DNA of 64,000 bases, taken from contig JAITTY010000009.1 in NCBI GenBank assembly GCA_031286695.1, positions 248,001-312,000 on the forward strand. Direction: 5' to 3'. The notes under the pieces were generated by a model that saw only the letters and a list, made by a program, of their open reading frames with translations, ran no database searches and was not told the DNA's origin. Position numbers and translations under genes: made by a program. Shown one piece after another: positions 1-10,268 of the stretch. This DNA is from Sphingobacterium sp. Lineage in GTDB: Bacteria; Bacteroidota; Bacteroidia; Sphingobacteriales; Sphingobacteriaceae. Numbering within the stretch: the first letter of the stretch is position 1; each line of letters begins with the position of its first letter.

Positions 1-629
1 GGTGTATCGCGTGGGCCGAAAAAGAATTTGGACATGGTGTTGATATTGCACATACACTGGTCATCAATCTCAACTGGGGTGTTGGTCTTGGGATCATCAT
101 AAATGGTGAAATTTTTAAAGGAGCAACTGGTTTTGCCGGCGAATTCAGCCACATCCCACTTTCAGACAGAAATACCCTATGTTCCTGTGGCAAACGAGGC
201 TGCTTGGAAGTTGAAGCCTCTTTAAATGCAGCCATACAAAATACAGAATCTGATATAGAAAATGGGGAATATTCCATCTACTCCACTTTCGCAAAAGCAG
301 GTCAAAACAAATCTGATGCTTTAATTGAAGCGGCAAAACTTGGGGATCAAATTGCCATTAATAACCTCGGAAAAATCGGATACATGTTAGGCAAAGGGAT
401 TTCAACATTATTGCATATCCTCAATCCGAATAAAATAATAATCAGTGGACGCGGTGCTGAAGTGGGAGATATCATAGCGCCTCAAATACAAGTTGCCATT
501 AACGAATTCAGTATTCCAAAAATAGCGAAGATGACAGCCATTGAAATATCTTCACTTCACAAAGATGCGCAGCAAATGGGGACTGCGGCGCTGGTTGCGG
601 ATCATCTGATCGAAAACATTATAAACTAA
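1..629 (+). CDS. ROK-family transcriptional regulator, C-terminal part (5' end outside window)
   Basis: The reading frame is open from base 3, so the gene starts left of the window. The visible part covers the C-terminal two thirds of a ROK (repressor, ORF, kinase) protein. It has the sugar-pocket stretch ending in GEFSHIPL, the zinc motif CSCGKRGCLE and the late glycine motif IIISGRGAE. It is very similar over its whole visible length to the ROK proteins at 5831 and 12533, which carry an N-terminal winged helix, so a DNA-binding domain is inferred for this one too. It ends 25 nt before a susC-like gene, so the two are probably co-transcribed. The likely role is a sugar-responsive repressor of its own SusC/SusD operon. 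The ligand is unknown. Confidence 0.9.
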   Translation, partial: CIAWAEKEFGHGVDIAHTLVINLNWGVGLGIIINGEIFKGATGFAGEFSHIPLSDRNTLCSCGKRGCLEVEASLNAAIQNTESDIENGEYSIYSTFAKAGQNKSDALIEAAKLGDQIAINNLGKIGYMLGKGISTLLHILNPNKIIISGRGAEVGDIIAPQIQVAINEFSIPKIAKMTAIEISSLHKDAQQMGTAALVADHLIENIIN

Positions 630-654
630 ATCAATTTCATATAACACCTATTCT

Positions 655-3600
655 ATGAGTCTATTTCAAAAAAAAGCTGCAGGAATAGCACTGTGTACTG
701 TCTTTAGTGTCACATCGCTATACGCACAGCAATCTCTCACCGGTACGGTAAGAGATGCAAACGGACCTATCGCTGGAGTCTCTGTTTCAGTAAAGGGGTC
801 AAACCGGGCAACACAAACCAGCGAAAACGGTGCTTTCTCCATCCGAGCTAGTCAAGGTGAAACCTTACGGATATCTATTGTAGGCTATAAACCACAGGAA
901 ATCCAAGTAACAAGCTCCACAAATTATGATGTTATCCTCTCCAACGATGATTCTACATTAGATGAAGTGGTCGTTACAGCACTAGGGATCAAACGTGAAG
1001 CCAAATCGTTAGGATATTCGGTCCAAAAAGTTGGAGGAAAAGACTTAACACAAACAAATGCACCTACCGTAGCTACTGGACTCATGGGAAAAGTATCCGG
1101 TATGAACATCAGTATGTCAAATGGCGTCGAGGGTGGATCACAACGTGTTGTGATACGCGGCGCAGCTTCGCTTACAGGAGCAAACCAACCGCTATACGTT
1201 ATCGACGGCATGCCGATAGACAACAATCAAATTGCAAGTAAAGGAAATGATATCACCAAAGCAAATGGTTCTTATCAGGATTGGGGATCCATACTTAACT
1301 TTATCAATGCAGATGATATTGAAGAAGTCAGCGTCCTTAAAGGTCCTACTGCCGCTGCCTTATATGGCGCTCGTGGTGGTAATGGCGTTATCTTGATCAC
1401 CACAAAAAAAGGTAAGCTTAAAGAAGGACTTGGAATTGACTATAATTACTCTTTTCGTTCCAATGCCCCCTACCGCTACCAAGACATGCAAAATAAATAC
1501 GGCTATGGCGGTGCAATTGCACTCTATTCTGCCATCCCAACACTGCCTGTCGATGCCAAAGGTCAAGTCAGATATCCGGGTGCAGACCCTTGGTCGGGAA
1601 CGAATATCACCGATCAAAAATGGCTAAGCCAAGGCGCTGTGCCTGGTGGAAAAAATACTTGGGACTATTTCAGCTGGTATGGAACGGGAGCCTCTTGGGG
1701 AGCGGAAATGAAAGGCCAAGAGATCCTATGGTGGGACGGAACAAAACGGAACTATTCTCCGCAACCTGATAATATAAAATCATTTTATCGAACTGGGAAC
1801 ACGCAAACCCATAATGTAGCCTTCAGTGGCGCGAATGACCTCGGAAGTGTCCGTCTATCTTATACGCGCCAAAATAACACCTCCATTATTCCCAATAGTA
1901 ACTTTAATAATAACACCTTCAACTTAGGAACGAATGTTAAAATATCTAAAAAAGTTACTGCAGACGTATCCGCTAGTTATATCAACTACTATCGTCTAAA
2001 TTCCCCAGACGTAGGTAATAGCAACAATTCTTGGGGTAAATTCTCGACGTATGGTATGTCTAGAGATTATAAAAACCTTGAAAAAGATATTTACCGCAAT
2101 GCTGATGGCAGTAAGAATTTATTGGATGGATCAGTGTACAATATGGGATACCCTTATGGCGGCTATGGTAAAGATCTATACTGGAATATTTTTATGAACA
2201 ACACGGAATTGAACCGTGACCAGCTCTTAGGTACCGTCAAGTTAAATGCAGAATTAACAGACTGGCTGACCTTAATGGGTAGAGCTTCCGGAAATTTCTC
2301 TTCGGATGAATTTGACAAGAAATTCTATCCTACCGATAAAGAAGGACTGCAAGGCAAATATGGGCATGAATTATATAAAACAACAGATCGAAATCTTGAC
2401 TTTTTGGCTACAGCACATAAGGACAATTTAAATGGTTCCAAATTCAGCGGTAGTGTTTCGGTAGGCGCAAGTTCCTGGAAATCAAATTATCGTGGAATCC
2501 AAGGCTTTAATGATGGACCATTCAATGATCCATTTTTATTTTATCTTGCCAATATAAACAAAACAGGTTCCGTATCCGGATTTGTCCCTGTTGAGGAGCG
2601 AATGGAACAACAGATTAACTCTCTTTTCGGTATTGCCAACATATCGTATGACAACTTCCTCTTCTTCGAAGGAACATTTAGAAATGACTGGGCTTCAACG
2701 TTACCGAGCAAAACAAGAAGTTATAACTACCCGGCAGCTTCATTGAGTTATGTCTTCACAGAGAAGTGGAACAACAAACCCAGCTGGTTAGATTACGGTA
2801 AATTGCGTGCAGCATTCGCAAAAAGTGCAATCGGAACCAAACCTTATCAAACATCTTATATCTACGCAACAGGAACATTCAATGGTCAAGCCCTGAGAAA
2901 AATTTCCAACAATCTACTTCCTGTAGATTTATTAAAACCCCAACGCTCTACATCTTATGAGATCGGAACAGACTTGAGCTTCTTGAAAAACCGTTTGGGA
3001 TTAACATTTACCTATTACAAAGTCAACTCAACGGACCAGATTATTGACCTCAATGTCGCTCCATCATCCGGTGTGACAGGGGTACGGACAAATTCTGGAG
3101 AGCTTCAAAACCAAGGTTATGAATTTACTTTAAGAGCCACTCCGATCAAAACACAGGATTTCTCCTGGGATTTAACGCTTAACGGTGCACACAACAGAAA
3201 TAAACTCGTTAAGTTGGCTCCAGGTATTGACGAATACTACTTAGATGAAATGTTCGGAAATGAGGGTGTTACTATGAAAGTTAAAGTTGGTGACAATTTT
3301 GGAACTATCTATGGCACTGATTTCACTTATGATGATAAAGGCAATCGTATTGTTGAACGCGTCTTGGACGGACAGGGAAACCCTACGGGTACGCGCTACA
3401 AAGTGACGACCAATCAAGTACCCATTGGAAATGCGAATCCAAAATTAACAGGCGGGCTAGGCACAAACCTTCGTTACAAAGATTTCTCACTCTATGCACT
3501 TGTTGACTTCAAATGGGGCGGAGATATCTGGAGTGGAAGCTATTCCACTGCGATGGGTAATGGATTAGCTCCAGAAACCTTATTGGAAAGAGATGGCGGC

Positions 3601-4023
3601 GGTTTAGCATATACTTATCCCGACGGAACCAAAGCAAATCATGGTGTTATTCTTAATGGTGTTTTCGAAGATGGTTCCGAGAACAAGGATATTGTTCACT
3701 ACATGTGGAAATACGCCGGTTCTTATGCAGCATGGTCTAATATACCGATGCCACGTAGTCTGGCTGTGTTAGAAAACTCATGGGCCAAATTACGTGAGGT
3801 TAGATTGACCTATCAAATTCCAAAATCGGTCGTTCAAAAAACAAAATTCTTCCAAGGAATGTCCGCCTCGTTGATCGGTCGCGATTTATTCTATTTATAC
3901 ACCAGCCTACCGGATAATTTAAATCCAGAAGCTGTCAATGGTATCGGTAATGCGCAAGGTATTGAATTTGGCGCTCTTCCAGGAGTCCGTTCTTTAGGAT
4001 TTAGCATAAGTGCATCATTTTAA
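655..4023 (+). CDS. SusC/RagA-like TonB-dependent outer-membrane transporter, unit 1
   Basis: The product has 1122 residues, normal for SusC. It has a signal peptide ending near LYAQQ (residue 26), a carboxypeptidase-regulatory-like beta-sandwich (about 27-100), a TonB-box-like segment DEVVVTALGIKR (103-114), a plug with the VLKGPTAAALYGARGGNGVILITTK-type signature, and a long beta-barrel ending in an aromatic residue (F). It lacks an STN domain, so sigma/anti-sigma signalling is not expected. It should import an oligosaccharide across the outer membrane with the SusD-like lipoprotein 12 nt downstream. The ROK gene ends 25 nt upstream. The signal peptide and first 100 residues are nearly the same as in the SusC proteins at 7026 and 13720, but the barrel differs, so the substrates may differ. 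Confidence 0.95.
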   Translation: MSLFQKKAAGIALCTVFSVTSLYAQQSLTGTVRDANGPIAGVSVSVKGSNRATQTSENGAFSIRASQGETLRISIVGYKPQEIQVTSSTNYDVILSNDDSTLDEVVVTALGIKREAKSLGYSVQKVGGKDLTQTNAPTVATGLMGKVSGMNISMSNGVEGGSQRVVIRGAASLTGANQPLYVIDGMPIDNNQIASKGNDITKANGSYQDWGSILNFINADDIEEVSVLKGPTAAALYGARGGNGVILITTKKGKLKEGLGIDYNYSFRSNAPYRYQDMQNKYGYGGAIALYSAIPTLPVDAKGQVRYPGADPWSGTNITDQKWLSQGAVPGGKNTWDYFSWYGTGASWGAEMKGQEILWWDGTKRNYSPQPDNIKSFYRTGNTQTHNVAFSGANDLGSVRLSYTRQNNTSIIPNSNFNNNTFNLGTNVKISKKVTADVSASYINYYRLNSPDVGNSNNSWGKFSTYGMSRDYKNLEKDIYRNADGSKNLLDGSVYNMGYPYGGYGKDLYWNIFMNNTELNRDQLLGTVKLNAELTDWLTLMGRASGNFSSDEFDKKFYPTDKEGLQGKYGHELYKTTDRNLDFLATAHKDNLNGSKFSGSVSVGASSWKSNYRGIQGFNDGPFNDPFLFYLANINKTGSVSGFVPVEERMEQQINSLFGIANISYDNFLFFEGTFRNDWASTLPSKTRSYNYPAASLSYVFTEKWNNKPSWLDYGKLRAAFAKSAIGTKPYQTSYIYATGTFNGQALRKISNNLLPVDLLKPQRSTSYEIGTDLSFLKNRLGLTFTYYKVNSTDQIIDLNVAPSSGVTGVRTNSGELQNQGYEFTLRATPIKTQDFSWDLTLNGAHNRNKLVKLAPGIDEYYLDEMFGNEGVTMKVKVGDNFGTIYGTDFTYDDKGNRIVERVLDGQGNPTGTRYKVTTNQVPIGNANPKLTGGLGTNLRYKDFSLYALVDFKWGGDIWSGSYSTAMGNGLAPETLLERDGGGLAYTYPDGTKANHGVILNGVFEDGSENKDIVHYMWKYAGSYAAWSNIPMPRSLAVLENSWAKLREVRLTYQIPKSVVQKTKFFQGMSASLIGRDLFYLYTSLPDNLNPEAVNGIGNAQGIEFGALPGVRSLGFSISASF

Positions 4024-4035
4024 CATTCGGAAATC

Positions 4036-5634
4036 ATGAAAAGAAATTATTTTAAATCAATCGTATATAGTTCATTAATCCTTGGAACGGCAATGGTATC
4101 GTCATGTACAAAAGACTTCGACGAAATGAACGCACCATGGAAGGACGCGCAGACAGCGGATATCAAGAGTCTTTTTAATGGTGTTGTCGCCAGCATTGAG
4201 CTAGGTGCGCAAGAACAAGCGACAGCCAATACATGGATCTATCCGGTAACACAACTGGGCACAACGGTAGGTAATTCGGGCTATTCCATGCAAAATGCCT
4301 CGAACGAATTGTGGGAAAATTACTATAGAGCATTGATCTCGATTCGTCTGACAGATCGTATGATTAATGAATCCCCCGATAAATCGAAATATCAAAATGT
4401 ACAAGCCATGTTAACAATTTTGAAAGCTTATAAGACTTTCAAAATGACTGATATATTTGGTGACATCCCCTATTCTGAGGCTGGCTTGGCAGATCAAGGC
4501 CCAACAAATTACAGACCCGCTTTTGATAGCCAAAAAAGCATTTATGAAAGTTTGCTGGATGACTTAAAAACTGCGGTAGCCACACTAAGTACTTCCGCCG
4601 ATCAAATTAATATCGGATCCTCAGAGTCTATGCTCAACAGCGATATTGCACTTTGGAAAAAGTTTGGTAACTCCCTACGTTTACGCTATGCGCTCCGTAT
4701 GTATGAAGCCAATACAACGGTTGCTGCGACACATATCAAGGAAGCTTTGACATTACCTCTTTTGGATAACACAGAGAACATAGGCTTGACCCCCGCGGTC
4801 CAAAATTTTACCGGCGAATGGCGCGAGTGGTCATTCCATGCGGGAATCTATTTACGCATGGGTAGTACTGCCTGGAATATGCTTAGCGATAATAATAATG
4901 TAAATGGTTCTGGCATCTTTGATCCACGTGCAAAAATCTATTTTGAAACAAATGCAAAAAATGAGTGGGTGGCCAAACCGCAAAATCAAGCAATGTCAGA
5001 CGGAGGTGAGCCATACAATAGAAGAAGAGATGATGATTGGTCAAATAAGGGAGCCGGAAACCTGATTTCTAACTTCAATTATTATTTCGGCCGTGATAAA
5101 AATATCCCAGAATTGATTATGACAGCTGCCGAAGTTTATTTTCTAAAAGCCGAAGCGGCAGTAAAAGGTATCGGCAACGCGACCGGCATGGCCGCAGCCA
5201 AAACAGAGTACGAAAATGGTGTTAAATCATCAATCAATTTCTGGACCACAATGGCCATGAAAAGCGTAGTATGGAAAGAAAATAAACCGACTTCCCTACC
5301 GACTAACGCGCAGCTAAATACTATTCTGTCGAATCCAAAAGTAGCATTTTCAGCAAGTTTAAGCAGTACAAATGCATTAAAATTAATTTATGCACAACGG
5401 TGGTTAGATAATTTTAGACAACCTTACGAAGCTTGGGCACTTGCACGACAAACAGATGCAACGCCAAAATCTGCTGCAAATAACGATTTATATGAAAAAG
5501 AGTTTTATATGAACCGCCTAAATTACGCAGATAAAGAATACCAATATAATAGAGAAAACACCCTTAAAGCAACAAAAAAAGAAACAAATAGTACAGAATG
5601 GCAGAAAGCCAAGGTGTGGTGGGATGTAAATTAA
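4036..5634 (+). CDS. SusD/RagB-like surface lipoprotein, unit 1
   Basis: The product has 532 residues with a lipoprotein signal peptide (lipobox VSSC, Cys24), followed by the DFDEMN start typical of the SusD-like nutrient-binding lipoprotein group. Alpha-helical TPR-like segments and the late 'LPEL-type' motif KNIPELIMTAAEVYFLKAEAA (near residue 355) are family hallmarks. It ends with the usual KVWWDVN tail. It should cap the SusC partner encoded 12 nt upstream and bind the incoming glycan or peptide. A strong terminator follows at 5658. The ligand cannot be read from the sequence. Confidence 0.93.
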   Translation: MKRNYFKSIVYSSLILGTAMVSSCTKDFDEMNAPWKDAQTADIKSLFNGVVASIELGAQEQATANTWIYPVTQLGTTVGNSGYSMQNASNELWENYYRALISIRLTDRMINESPDKSKYQNVQAMLTILKAYKTFKMTDIFGDIPYSEAGLADQGPTNYRPAFDSQKSIYESLLDDLKTAVATLSTSADQINIGSSESMLNSDIALWKKFGNSLRLRYALRMYEANTTVAATHIKEALTLPLLDNTENIGLTPAVQNFTGEWREWSFHAGIYLRMGSTAWNMLSDNNNVNGSGIFDPRAKIYFETNAKNEWVAKPQNQAMSDGGEPYNRRRDDDWSNKGAGNLISNFNYYFGRDKNIPELIMTAAEVYFLKAEAAVKGIGNATGMAAAKTEYENGVKSSINFWTTMAMKSVVWKENKPTSLPTNAQLNTILSNPKVAFSASLSSTNALKLIYAQRWLDNFRQPYEAWALARQTDATPKSAANNDLYEKEFYMNRLNYADKEYQYNRENTLKATKKETNSTEWQKAKVWWDVN

Positions 5635-5657
5635 ATCCAAAAACTTTTAAATGCACA

Positions 5658-5687
5658 AGCGCTCCAATACTGGAGCGCTTTTTTTTT
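5658..5687 (+). terminator. Rho-independent terminator of unit 1
   Basis: Perfect 9-bp stem AGCGCTCCA / TGGAGCGCT with a 4-nt loop, followed by a run of T (5679-5687). It lies 23 nt after the SusD stop and separates unit 1 from the promoter of unit 2. Confidence 0.92.
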
Positions 5688-5729
5688 GACCACACTATTA
5701 CTATTTAAAAGATACTTATCAGAGAATAA

Positions 5730-5754
5730 AACTTTTTAAAAGTTTTAAAAAGTT
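5730..5754 (+). promoter_or_regulatory. Palindromic candidate ROK operator of unit 2
   Basis: A perfect 12-bp inverted repeat with a 1-nt centre. The core CTTTTTAAA-N3-TTTAAAAAG (5732-5752) also occurs, with a different spacer, at 12312-12332 before the third ROK gene. In both places the core ends 28 nt before the first base of a TATCTTTA -7 box, so a bound protein would sit just upstream of, or overlap, the -33 region. That position suits repression by the ROK protein encoded downstream. The binding itself is inference. Confidence 0.7.
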
Positions 5755-5755
5755 A

Positions 5756-5787
5756 TTTTATCTTAACATAAAAATAACATATCTTTA
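5756..5787 (+). promoter_or_regulatory. Promoter of ROK-SusC-SusD unit 2 (candidate)
   Basis: The -7 box TATCTTTA (5780-5787) is one base from the Bacteroidota consensus TAnnTTTG. A weak TTTT at 5756-5759 stands 20 nt upstream in the -33 position. Transcription would begin near 5795 and give a leader of about 36 nt before the ROK start at 5831. Confidence 0.55.
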
Positions 5788-5830
5788 GCACATCCTAAGG
5801 GGGTTACACTAACAAAACACTTGCTATTAC

Positions 5831-7000
5831 ATGGAACTAAAGGAGAAAATCCTTACCTATCTATATTATTTAAAAGAACAGTCTATTGCTGGCTTATCTA
5901 AAAGTCTCGCAAAAAGTACGCCTATTGTTACAAAAGCAATTAATGAATTGCTGGAGCAAAAAATCATTGTAGACAAAGGGCTAGCAGCATCTACGGGAGG
6001 TCGAAGAGCAGCATTATATTCTTTAAATGAAAACCTCGACAATTTTATTGTTAGTGTCTCAATTGACCAATTTTATACTTCAATATATCTTAGCAATTTA
6101 CAACAAGAGATTTTAGCAGAGGAAGTTGACATCAAATTGGATCTCACAGATCCAACCGCCAGTGCCAATATCCTTAAACATCTCCGAATTTTCATCGAAA
6201 GCCATATTGACGCAAAAAAAGTAATTGGTATCGGAATAAGTATGCCTGGGTTTGTCAACTCAACTACTGGCCTTAACAACTCATACACAGAGGATAACCC
6301 ACTGCACTATCTCAAAAACACCCTTGAAACAGAATTTAATATTCCGACTGTCATCGACAATGACTCTCGCTGTGTTGCTTGGGCTGAAAAAGAATTTGGC
6401 AGTGGAATCAATAGCACACATACGCTGGTCATTAATCTGAATTGGGGAGTAGGATTGGGAATTATCATCAATGGCGAAATATTTACTGGAGCAACAGGAT
6501 TTGCCGGCGAGTTTAGCCACATTCCACTGTCCAACACCAACAGCTTGTGCTCCTGTGGCAAAAGAGGTTGTCTTGAAGTAGAAGCCTCGTTAAAATCGGC
6601 TATCGATCAAACCGAAATGTCTATCCAACAAGGTGAATATTCAATTTATAGCACATTGAGCAAAACAATGAGCAATAAGAGTGATGCCTTGATAGAAGCG
6701 GCAAAAATTGGTGACCAATTGGTTATCTATCACATTGGAAAAATAGGGTACATGATCGGCAAGGGAATATCCACTTTATTGCATATACTCAATCCCAACA
6801 AGATCATTATAAGCGGCAGAGGAGCTGAAATCGGAAATATATTAATGCCGCAAATCCAAAATGCTGTTAACGAGTTTAGCATTCCCCGGATTGCCAAGAT
6901 GACCAAAATAGAAATCTCGAATTTACATAAAACAGCACAACAAAAAGGGACAACAGCTTTAGTTGTCGAACATTATATCAATCACATTTTAACGAATTAA
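5831..7000 (+). CDS. ROK-family transcriptional repressor, unit 2
   Basis: The product has 389 residues. An N-terminal winged helix-turn-helix (about 1-60) with the GGRRAALYSLN wing is followed by a ROK domain. It has the DND substrate-pocket motif (IDNDSRC), GEFSHIPL, the zinc ligands CSCGKRGC and the ISGRGAE motif. The phosphate-binding DxGGTK motif of ROK sugar kinases is absent (the matching stretch reads IDQFYTSIYL), so it is probably a sensor and not a kinase. It heads an operon with SusC (25 nt gap) and SusD. A palindrome and promoter lie upstream, which fits negative autoregulation relieved by a sugar. The effector is unknown. Confidence 0.92.
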   Translation: MELKEKILTYLYYLKEQSIAGLSKSLAKSTPIVTKAINELLEQKIIVDKGLAASTGGRRAALYSLNENLDNFIVSVSIDQFYTSIYLSNLQQEILAEEVDIKLDLTDPTASANILKHLRIFIESHIDAKKVIGIGISMPGFVNSTTGLNNSYTEDNPLHYLKNTLETEFNIPTVIDNDSRCVAWAEKEFGSGINSTHTLVINLNWGVGLGIIINGEIFTGATGFAGEFSHIPLSNTNSLCSCGKRGCLEVEASLKSAIDQTEMSIQQGEYSIYSTLSKTMSNKSDALIEAAKIGDQLVIYHIGKIGYMIGKGISTLLHILNPNKIIISGRGAEIGNILMPQIQNAVNEFSIPRIAKMTKIEISNLHKTAQQKGTTALVVEHYINHILTN

Positions 7001-7025
7001 AAAAGATTACTTAATTACCTAAAAA

Positions 7026-10000
7026 ATGAGTCTATTTTACAAAAAGACAACAGGGTTGGCGCTATGCACGTTATTCAGCGCATCAGCCCTATATGCACAA
7101 CAAACGATCACTGGTAAAGTGTCCGACGACAAGGGAGCGATTTCAGGAGCCACTGTAGTTGTTAAAGGCACAACAAAAGCTACCCAAACTAATGCAACTG
7201 GAGCATTTCATATTGATGCAGCCCCGGGCGAAACTATTCGCGTAACTATCGTAGGTTATAAATCACAAGAAATTCTTGTTGGTTCAACTAAAACGATTAA
7301 TGTCACCCTAACTGCAGATGCGTCAGCACTGGAAGAAGTCGTGGTGACAGCAATGGGGATAAAAAGAGAGAAGAAAACACTGGGTTATTCTTTTCAAGAA
7401 GTTAAATCCGAACAGCTTACCGATGCCAAAGAAACAAACGTTGCCAATGCTTTAGTCGGTAAAGTTTCTGGTCTTCAGGTTATCAAAGGATCAGCTGGCC
7501 CTGCTTCTTCAACAAAAATCACACTCCGAGGAAACAATTCCCTCACTGGCGACAACCAACCATTAATCATTGTTGATGGCGTACCAATGAATAACTTCCT
7601 TGGTGGTATGAAAGGAAATGGTGATAAAAATAATGATATGTGGAACCCAGCAACTGATATGGGTGGCGGTCTAGGTGATATCAATCCTGACGACATAGAA
7701 AGCATGTCTGTGTTGAAAGGAGGTGCAGCTTCGGCCCTATATGGTTCAAGAGCTGGAAACGGCGCTATTGTCATTACCACAAAATCAGGTAAAGCTCAAA
7801 AAGGAGCCGGCATTACATATTCCTCCACATTAGGTATTGAAACCATCTTCATGACGCCTAAACTCCAAAATAGTTTTGGTCAGGGTAAAGATGGAGTGTA
7901 CAACCCAATAAGCACAACAAGCTGGGGTGATAAAGCGACGAAAGTCTACGACAACATCGGCGCTTATTTCAACACAGGGGTCAACCATACGCAAAACCTC
8001 GCTTTCCAGCAGCAGCTTGGCGAAACAAATATTTACTCTTCTGCTACTTATTTAAATGACCAAAGCAAGATCCCCGGATCTTCATTAGAAAGGATCAATT
8101 TGATGACAAAGGTCACTTCATCATTTGGCCCAGACAAGCGTTGGACAACCGATGTCAAAGTGCAGTATATGAACATGAATGCCAAAAACAGACCCATTTC
8201 AGGGCAAAACAATTCAAATGTATACAGCACTTTATTTACCATGCCTCGCTCCATGAACATCTTGGATTTCAAAAACCCATTGAATTCCGTAGGTGATATG
8301 GCTTGGTACGGAACGAGTGAAAACAAAACAATGAATCCTTATTGGCTTGAAAAATACCGCTTAAACAACGACATCAGGGACCGTTTTATCATGAACGGCA
8401 ACATCAAATATAAGTTCAACGACTGGTTAAATGCCGAAGCTAGATTCGGTCGTGATCAGTATACCACGAATTACGAAAACAAAACTTATGGCGGAAGTCC
8501 ATTGATTACAGGCGGAAGCTACGGTGTCGGTAAAAATACCTTCTTTGAAAATAATTTCACATTGGCTGTAAACGCCCGCAAAGATAATTTGGTCGGGAAA
8601 TGGGGTGGATCTGCCTCTTTATTTGGACAGATCATGAAGACGAGATCTACAGGAATAGACGCTAGTACGGGAGAATTACAAGTACCTAATCTATTCTACA
8701 TCAACAATAGTAAGTCTTTCCCTACCATCGAACAGAGCTTACTACAGAAACAGATCAATTCACTTTATGCAACAGCAGAGATCAACTACGACAACTACTT
8801 GTTCTTTAATGTGACTGGAAGAAACGATTGGTCGTCTGCCTTAGGATTAGATAACAGGTCATTCTTCTACCCTTCTGTCAGCGGATCATGGGTTATCTCA
8901 GATATGATTACTAAAAATGGTGGTTCCTTGCCAAGCTGGTTGACATTTGCCAAATTAAGAGGTTCTTATGCCGAAGTTGGTAATGACCTTCCTTCTTTTC
9001 AATTGTATAATGTCTTCAATATCGGGAAAGATCCAAATGGAAACACCACCGCAGGAATGGGCAACACAAAATTTAGTCCAGATATTCTCAGCGAACTCAT
9101 TAAAACGATCGAATTTGGTTTTGACACAAGATTATTCAACGGAAGATTAGGTTTGGATTTCGCCTGGTATAAAACCAATGCAACTAATCAGTTAATTGAT
9201 CTTCCAATGAATCCTTTTAGCGGTTATGAGTACGAAAAAATTAACGCTGGAAATATTCAGAACTCGGGTTTTGAGATCGTATTAGACGGAAGAATTTTAA
9301 CCAACAAGGACGGCTTAGTCTGGAACTCCAGCTTAAACTTCTCGAGAAACAGAAATAAAATTATCAGTTTAGCTGATGGGGTAGATATGTATCCATTAGG
9401 ATCATATGATAATGTATCCATTAGAGCACTAGAAGGTGGATTATATGGTGATATTTATGGAACTAAGTTTTTGCGTGTCGAAGATCCTAACAGTGAATTC
9501 AATGGTCAATTAATCCTAAATGGCAGTGGATTGCCGCAAGCAGCGAGCGGACTACAAAAACTTGGAAACCAAGCCCCTAAAGCATTAGTAGGCTGGAATA
9601 ATAATTTTGCTTACAAAAACTTTGGTTTAAGCTTTCAGGTAGATGGTCGATTTGGGGGCGAATTCTTCTCCGGAACGAATCTTAATCTACAGGCGAATGG
9701 TAATGCTGCCATTACTGCTCCAAATGGAGAACGTACTCCATTTGTTGTAGATGGAGTAATTGCTTCCAACGGATCCTATACAAAAAATGCTGTTCAAACA
9801 ACACAACAGTTATACTGGACGCAAGTAACATCTACCTCAGGAAACTATGGTATTACAGAACAAAATGTATATGATGCTACCAATATCCGTTTAAGAAATG
9901 TGACATTAAGTTACAATTTTCCAAAGAGCATACTTGGCAACAGTATCGTACAACGTGCTAAGGTTAGTTTGACTGCAAATAATGTCTGGATGATTAAGAG

Positions 10001-10121
10001 TTATGCAAACGGTATAGATCCAGAATCTGTATTTGCGATCAACTCCAATGCAACTGGTTTTGAAAACTTTTCAACACCAACATCCAGATCATTCTTTCTG
10101 AATGTTACGTTAGGATTCTAA
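7026..10121 (+). CDS. SusC/RagA-like TonB-dependent outer-membrane transporter, unit 2
   Basis: The product has 1031 residues. The signal peptide ends near LYAQQ, and a regulatory-like domain (about 27-100), DEVVVTAMGIKR, a plug with VLKGGAASALYGSRAGNGAIVITTK-like sequence and a beta-barrel follow. No STN domain is present. The first 26 residues differ from those of the SusC at 13720 at only a few places, while the barrel is clearly different and about 85 residues shorter. It is the importer of unit 2, acting with the SusD at 10269. Unlike units 1 and 3, 147 nt separate it from its SusD gene. Confidence 0.95.
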   Translation: MSLFYKKTTGLALCTLFSASALYAQQTITGKVSDDKGAISGATVVVKGTTKATQTNATGAFHIDAAPGETIRVTIVGYKSQEILVGSTKTINVTLTADASALEEVVVTAMGIKREKKTLGYSFQEVKSEQLTDAKETNVANALVGKVSGLQVIKGSAGPASSTKITLRGNNSLTGDNQPLIIVDGVPMNNFLGGMKGNGDKNNDMWNPATDMGGGLGDINPDDIESMSVLKGGAASALYGSRAGNGAIVITTKSGKAQKGAGITYSSTLGIETIFMTPKLQNSFGQGKDGVYNPISTTSWGDKATKVYDNIGAYFNTGVNHTQNLAFQQQLGETNIYSSATYLNDQSKIPGSSLERINLMTKVTSSFGPDKRWTTDVKVQYMNMNAKNRPISGQNNSNVYSTLFTMPRSMNILDFKNPLNSVGDMAWYGTSENKTMNPYWLEKYRLNNDIRDRFIMNGNIKYKFNDWLNAEARFGRDQYTTNYENKTYGGSPLITGGSYGVGKNTFFENNFTLAVNARKDNLVGKWGGSASLFGQIMKTRSTGIDASTGELQVPNLFYINNSKSFPTIEQSLLQKQINSLYATAEINYDNYLFFNVTGRNDWSSALGLDNRSFFYPSVSGSWVISDMITKNGGSLPSWLTFAKLRGSYAEVGNDLPSFQLYNVFNIGKDPNGNTTAGMGNTKFSPDILSELIKTIEFGFDTRLFNGRLGLDFAWYKTNATNQLIDLPMNPFSGYEYEKINAGNIQNSGFEIVLDGRILTNKDGLVWNSSLNFSRNRNKIISLADGVDMYPLGSYDNVSIRALEGGLYGDIYGTKFLRVEDPNSEFNGQLILNGSGLPQAASGLQKLGNQAPKALVGWNNNFAYKNFGLSFQVDGRFGGEFFSGTNLNLQANGNAAITAPNGERTPFVVDGVIASNGSYTKNAVQTTQQLYWTQVTSTSGNYGITEQNVYDATNIRLRNVTLSYNFPKSILGNSIVQRAKVSLTANNVWMIKSYANGIDPESVFAINSNATGFENFSTPTSRSFFLNVTLGF

Positions 10122-10131
10122 TCAAATAAAA

Positions 10132-10242
10132 ATGATAAAGCCATCATACTCTATTCAGATTCATATGGAAACGAATAAATCGGATAGCTTTATCACAATT
10201 GAAACCGCGGGATGCGGCATGAATGCCTTAAAGAGAAAATAG
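10132..10242 (+). CDS. Possible 36-residue small protein between susC and susD of unit 2
   Basis: A short open frame (MIKPSYSIQIH... ending ALKRK) fills most of the 147-nt gap between SusC and SusD. The corresponding gap is only 11-12 nt in units 1 and 3. No family is recognised, and it has no signal peptide or membrane segment. It may be a chance frame in inserted or eroded sequence. It is recorded because the gap is unusual for these paired genes. Confidence 0.2.
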   Translation: MIKPSYSIQIHMETNKSDSFITIETAGCGMNALKRK

Positions 10243-10268
10243 GCTCATGAATAAACACATTTAAATAG

